This document shows, piece by piece, positions 61,001 through 64,000 of a stretch of 64,000 nucleotides of DNA (positions are counted from its first letter, which is position 1; every line of letters starts with the position of its first letter). This stretch comes from Chrysopilus asiliformis (lineage: Eukaryota > Arthropoda > Insecta > Diptera > Rhagionidae). The notes beneath the pieces were generated by a model. It did no database searches. It was not told the DNA's origin and saw only the letters and a program-made list of their open reading frames with translations. The position numbers and the translations under genes are program-made. The stretch covers positions 102,498,784 through 102,562,783 of the forward strand of contig OZ035962.1 of NCBI GenBank assembly GCA_964034945.1, written 5' to 3'.

Positions 61001-61165
61001 AAGTAGTGAAAATATTGTATTGTCATCGGACTTATATAAGTGTGCAAAATTTCAAGTCAATCGGACAAGTGGAAGTGGGTCAAAATTGGGTTGCAAGATT
61101 TGATCTGACAGACAGACAAACAGACAAGATAGCGAGCTAAATAAAAGCTTTTAAAAAAGGGCTAA
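61001..61165 (+). repeat. Module block plus GACA array next to the satellite
   Basis: 'cggacttatataagtgtgca', 'aaatttcaagtcaatcggac', then gacagacagacaaacagac at 61109-61127 and 'gagctaaataaaagctttta'. The last string recurs at 55.89 kb and resembles the arm of the palindrome. The satellite and this block may form one element. Confidence 0.6.
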
Positions 61166-61638
61166 AGTATTTATTTACCAAGTGTGTTTTTACCTTTGGG
61201 ATATACATGAGGATGTAAATAACGCTAAGTTTTCATTCCACAGTTGGTGAATATGAGAAAAATTAACTTCTATATTTGATATATGAAAACAAAATAAAAG
61301 AGATAATAAAAAAAATTAAATTTTCGCAATTTATTTCGAGGCTCTTTTTTGTTGAAATTTAATTTAAAAGTTTCTTTTTGTATTTAGATTGTTTATAGAT
61401 TTATTTTTTGAAATAACTGTGCGAAATTCACATAAAAACGAAGTAAAGTTAAAGCTATTACGAGAAAATATTTTTTAAGTGGTTAGATTGATTTTCCATT
61501 TGGGAAATCGGTTTGCTTACTAAATTCTTAACTTCATATTATCTTCTCAATTATGAGTTTTGCTTATTATAATAAATTTTAAATTGGTATTTCAGTCCAA
61601 AAAATTCATTAAAACCATCATGTAGCTGTAGATTGTCT
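61166..61638. other. 3' flank of odorant receptor
   Basis: AT-rich, with candidate AATAAA signals on the minus strand at 61400-61405 and about 61330. No other gene. Confidence 0.4.
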
Positions 61639-61860
61639 TCAAAACCTAATGAAAATTTTTTTTTGTAAATATTTAATGGCACTTGATTTGAGAAATTGAA
61701 TTACCATTAAAGCAGTGTTGACGTTTAAAGGTTTAATTCCGGCAATTGTGACATTTTTTGCTGTTTGCGCCTTTTGAATAACAATATTTAAAGCTTTTTG
61801 ATCCTTTATTGGCAAATTATACCAATGAATTTCTGTTATGTGACTCAATATTTTGTCATT
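61639..61860 (-). CDS. Odorant receptor, C-terminal exon
   Basis: The acceptor ATTTTCTTTAG precedes 61860. The exon runs in phase 0 for 73 codons to a TGA at 61639-61641. It contains the family's conserved C-terminal sequence: the motif HWYNLPIKDQKAL, then a basic stretch, then a last hydrophobic helix around NTALMVIQFLKSSAIKYLQ. The phase matches the upstream exon exactly. The joined protein fragment has 310 residues and no defect. The 1,311-bp intron between them (61861-63171) is unusually filled by a repeat (RA4) and a 12-bp tandem array. Possible poly(A) signals (AATAAA on the minus strand) lie at 61400-61405 and about 61330. Confidence that this is the same gene is high because strand, order, spacing and phase all agree. 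Confidence 0.83.
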   Translation of the reverse strand, partial: NDKILSHITEIHWYNLPIKDQKALNIVIQKAQTAKNVTIAGIKPLNVNTALMVIQFLKSSAIKYLQKKIFIRF

Positions 61861-62350
61861 CTAAAGAAAATAATATTTTCATACATTAAATAGATGGAAA
61901 AATTTAACACTTTTAGGAGTTGTACATAAAATACGCCCATATTAGAGCTTTTCCTTTTAAATGTATTGACATATAAATGTGTGATCAATATTGAATTACT
62001 TGCAAACAAATCGCAAAAGGCTTATTTTACGTACTTTCAAGATTTTTCATTTCCATATTACAAGAAATTTACTATATTATAGAATATTTACCACAAAAAC
62101 TTTAATTTAATTTATTTTGTGGTTTTTCCGATGAATTCTCAATACATTTACCTATGAAAAGGCATTGAGCCTCAAAAAATACTTGACCAATTCTATAAAT
62201 TATGAGCAACCAAAGCAGATCAGTCAATTCCAGTCTGCACAAATTGCACTAGTGCTAAAAGAAAGGACATGGCTTAGATAGAAATGCGACCAATTTTTCT
62301 GGAAATCGTATTTGCCGTTTCTGAGATTTCAAGAGTATGACATTTGAAAT

Positions 62351-62446
62351 ATCTGTATCAAAATCTGTATCAAAATCTGTATCAAAATCTGTATCAAAAT
62401 CTGTATCAAAATCTGTATCAAAATCTGGATCAAAATATGTATCAAA
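62351..62446. repeat. 12-bp tandem repeat (8 copies)
   Basis: Eight head-to-tail copies of atctgtatcaaa, the last two with single changes (ggatca, atatgt). The array runs straight into 'atcggttaagtggttttcg', a block of the kind seen in many insect repeats. The unit looks like a local amplification of the start of that block. It lies in the receptor intron and is open in frame on both strands only because 12 is a multiple of 3. Confidence 0.95.
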
Positions 62447-62574
62447 ATCGGTTAAGTGGTTTTCGCACCAAGTCGCGACATACAAACATATACTAGACAT
62501 TCTAATCTGTATAAATAGTAGTTTTTTGAAAGAGAACCTTTAGAGGGAAACTTTGTTTGGACGACCCCTAATAT

Positions 62575-63164
62575 TTATACCCGTATGGTGAAACCAAAGG
62601 GTATATTAACTTTGCCTTACCGTTTGTAACGCCAAGATCCCGTAATCACACACAAAAATGAATTACACCAGTGTGTTTAGAATGATAAAAATAACTAATT
62701 TTTGCATGTCCGTCCGTCCGTCTGTCCGTCCGTCTGTCCGTCTGTCCGTCTGTCTGTCCGTCTGTCCGTCCGTCTGTGGCGCGGATTGCGAGCGCACGGA
62801 TTGAGATAGAGATTTGAAATTTTACGCAGATTCGTCTTTCATAAAATGCAAGGCTAAGTTCGTTAATGGGCAAATATGGACCATTAGGGCGGTACCTCCC
62901 ATACGAACAAAAACGATTTTTGCCAATATCTTAAAAACGTGCAAGATCTTTTAAAAAGTACAAGAACAAAAGTTATTTAGGATATGATTCTACATAAAAC
63001 TCCCATACATCAAAATCCGATTGGAATAAATTTAAAAAAATCTTATTGGAAAGTTTGACTTCAAAGTGGAATTTTGGTACAACTGTTCGAATTTTGATAC
63101 GAATATCACAATACGGGTTTTCAATAATTGCCAGACTGGCAATTATAGCTTTTGTTATGTTTTT
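62575..63164 (-). repeat. RA4, interspersed repeat in receptor intron
   Basis: Minus-oriented copy of family RA. It shares with the copies at 6.65, 20.6 and 35.5 kb the start 'aacataacaaaagctata', a small hairpin (attgcca...tggcaat), 'cccgtatggtga', a central segment, the 'aaatttcaagt' block, a GACG/GACA microsatellite (on this strand the cgtctgtcc run at 62707-62776) and the end 'caccatacgggtataa'. Its start lies about 8-11 bases inside the intron after the donor of the odorant-receptor exon. No coding capacity. Its class is unknown. Confidence 0.8.
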
Positions 63165-63171
63165 AATTTAC

Positions 63172-63361
63172 CATCACTTCCACGACTGTGCCCATTATGC
63201 AATAAATAAAAAGTATTGAGAAAGACATAACAAAGTATGCGTAAGCACTCTGCGAAACACCGACCATTATTATAAATGAAGTTACTGTCAAAGAAATTGT
63301 ACATCCCAACACAATCGGTAAAATAATTGTAAACGAACTTTCTTCTAATGTTGATAAAAAG
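63172..63361 (-). CDS. Odorant receptor, penultimate exon
   Basis: Joined to the upstream exon by a 63-bp GT-AG intron (63362-63424), with acceptor tract ATTTTTCAG just before 63361. The split codon (AG plus C) gives Ser, and the frame then stays open for 63 codons, starting FLSTLEESSFTIILPIVLG and ending YCIMGTVVEVM. It carries two hydrophobic segments, matching the membrane spans before the C-terminus in this family, and the family's conserved position of a short polar stretch after a 'YC' pair. The donor is ATG followed by GTAAAT. The exon length (190) fits 1 + 63x3, so phases agree with both neighbours. Read without splicing, the same bases give a meaningless frame, which supports the intron model. 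Confidence 0.82.
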
Positions 63362-63424
63362 CTGAAAAATCAAGTAAAATTATTGAATCATTGAAAAGAG
63401 AAATTTGAAAAATAATTTTGTTAC

Positions 63425-63945
63425 CTCGTAAATTTTTGATACCATTTAATAATATCGATAAATGCAGTTTGCTTTTTGCTGTTAGATATTTCATCATTTT
63501 CCAATATTGCATTGAAGTCATCTACTTTTTCTTTGAATATGTCGGCATACACAATCGCTTGTAAAATAAGGCTAAAGAATAAGCAATCGTAGGCGCAATT
63601 TCCTAAAACCCCATACATTGCAAGAATGATTTGAAAGGCCAACGTTATTGCATAGCCGTGACTAGTCTGGATATTGATGCCAGGAATTTCCAATCGAAAT
63701 ACCATTACGCGGCTTCCGGATGTGAAAAATAATGTTAGCGACAAAACAGTCGTGGAAAGTATGACGAGAACACTGGTTGCATAGAGGGCTTTTCGCAATT
63801 TTTCAAGAAGATTCACTGATTTTCGAATCACTTTCTCATAGTTTCCGCCTTTCAGTTCAAATTTTTTGTAAATACTGCGTGTTTCCTTCATCAGTTCGTT
63901 GTATGTGGTAGAGTGAATCAAGGAAACATAGACTTTGCCAGCGCC
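63425..63945 (-). CDS. Odorant receptor (7tm_6), internal exon
   Basis: First visible coding exon of an insect odorant receptor, an odour-gated membrane protein that works with the co-receptor Orco in sensory neuron dendrites. Read on the minus strand, a pyrimidine-rich tract ending in CAG sits just before 63945 and a GTAAC donor follows 63425. The exon encodes 173 codons plus two bases. It begins GAGKVYVSLIHSTTYNELMK and has hydrophobic spans at about residues 52-74 and 96-132. The second span holds the family-style segment FQIILAMYGVLGNCAYDCLF, followed by a polar loop, VYADIFKEKVDDF. No stop or frameshift is present. The N-terminal exons, roughly 80 residues by comparison with the usual 380-400, must lie beyond the right edge. 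Family assignment rests on overall pattern and on the agreement of three exons. The subfamily and ligand cannot be told. Confidence 0.85.
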
Positions 63946-64000
63946 CTGAAATAAAAAAAAACGTTGTTATAAAGAATTCGCCCATATTTGAAAAGCCACA

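Noticed and set aside
62255..62543. Frames with TDFDTDFD or SKSVSKSV repeats
   Set aside because: Products of the 12-bp array inside the receptor intron.
391..62776. CRISPR array
   Set aside because: The tandem repeats have no regular unique spacers, and the window is eukaryotic.
63155..63373. 72-codon minus frame over the penultimate receptor exon
   Set aside because: Wrong frame; the spliced frame gives the membrane segments and correct phases.

Overview
This is a strongly AT-rich, eukaryotic, repeat-dominated stretch. It has no operons, no ribosome-binding sites and no tRNA or rRNA gene that I can recognise. The only clear host gene is the 3' part of an insect odorant receptor (7tm_6 family) on the minus strand at the right edge. 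Together with mariner-type transposase relics this points to an insect. The receptor style suggests Diptera, but that is an inference.

Layout. Positions 1-1450 hold the end of a repeat (RD1) with a GACCGATA minisatellite core, fragments of other repeats and a 283-bp MITE. 3420-5106 is a 1.7-kb foldback-like element with 9-bp target duplications, and a 467-bp pogo-like MITE is nested inside it. 6650-7630 holds two related repeats (RA, RC) arranged tail to tail. 9-36 kb is mostly unannotatable AT-rich sequence with scattered MITEs, hairpins and further copies of families RA to RG. 37477-38191 is a deleted mariner-like element. 39-47 kb holds more RB/RE copies, MITEs and degenerate tandem repeats. 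49.3 and 57.8 kb hold two copies of a second mariner lineage that share one internal deletion. 52.3-52.75 kb is a 21-bp satellite inside a repeat. 55.4-57 kb is a MITE cluster. 59.8-61.15 kb combines a perfect 122-bp palindrome with a seven-copy, roughly 122-bp satellite. 61.6-64 kb holds the last three exons of the odorant receptor.

The family names RA to RG are local labels for interspersed repeats recognised only by comparing copies inside this window. Several families that otherwise look different share one directional layout: a short block resembling 'aatttcaagtc', then 'ctagctcaa' or 'aatcggtt', then within about 20-70 bases a GACA/GACG/GACC microsatellite. This shared grammar is the most interesting unexplained signal here. 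Next come the perfect palindrome family, the nested insertions with readable empty sites, and the RA copy lodged about 8-11 bases inside an odorant-receptor intron.

Most other open frames look like chance frames or repeat-derived frames and are not annotated. Two weak coding candidates are kept, at 33534-34198 and 44804-45100.
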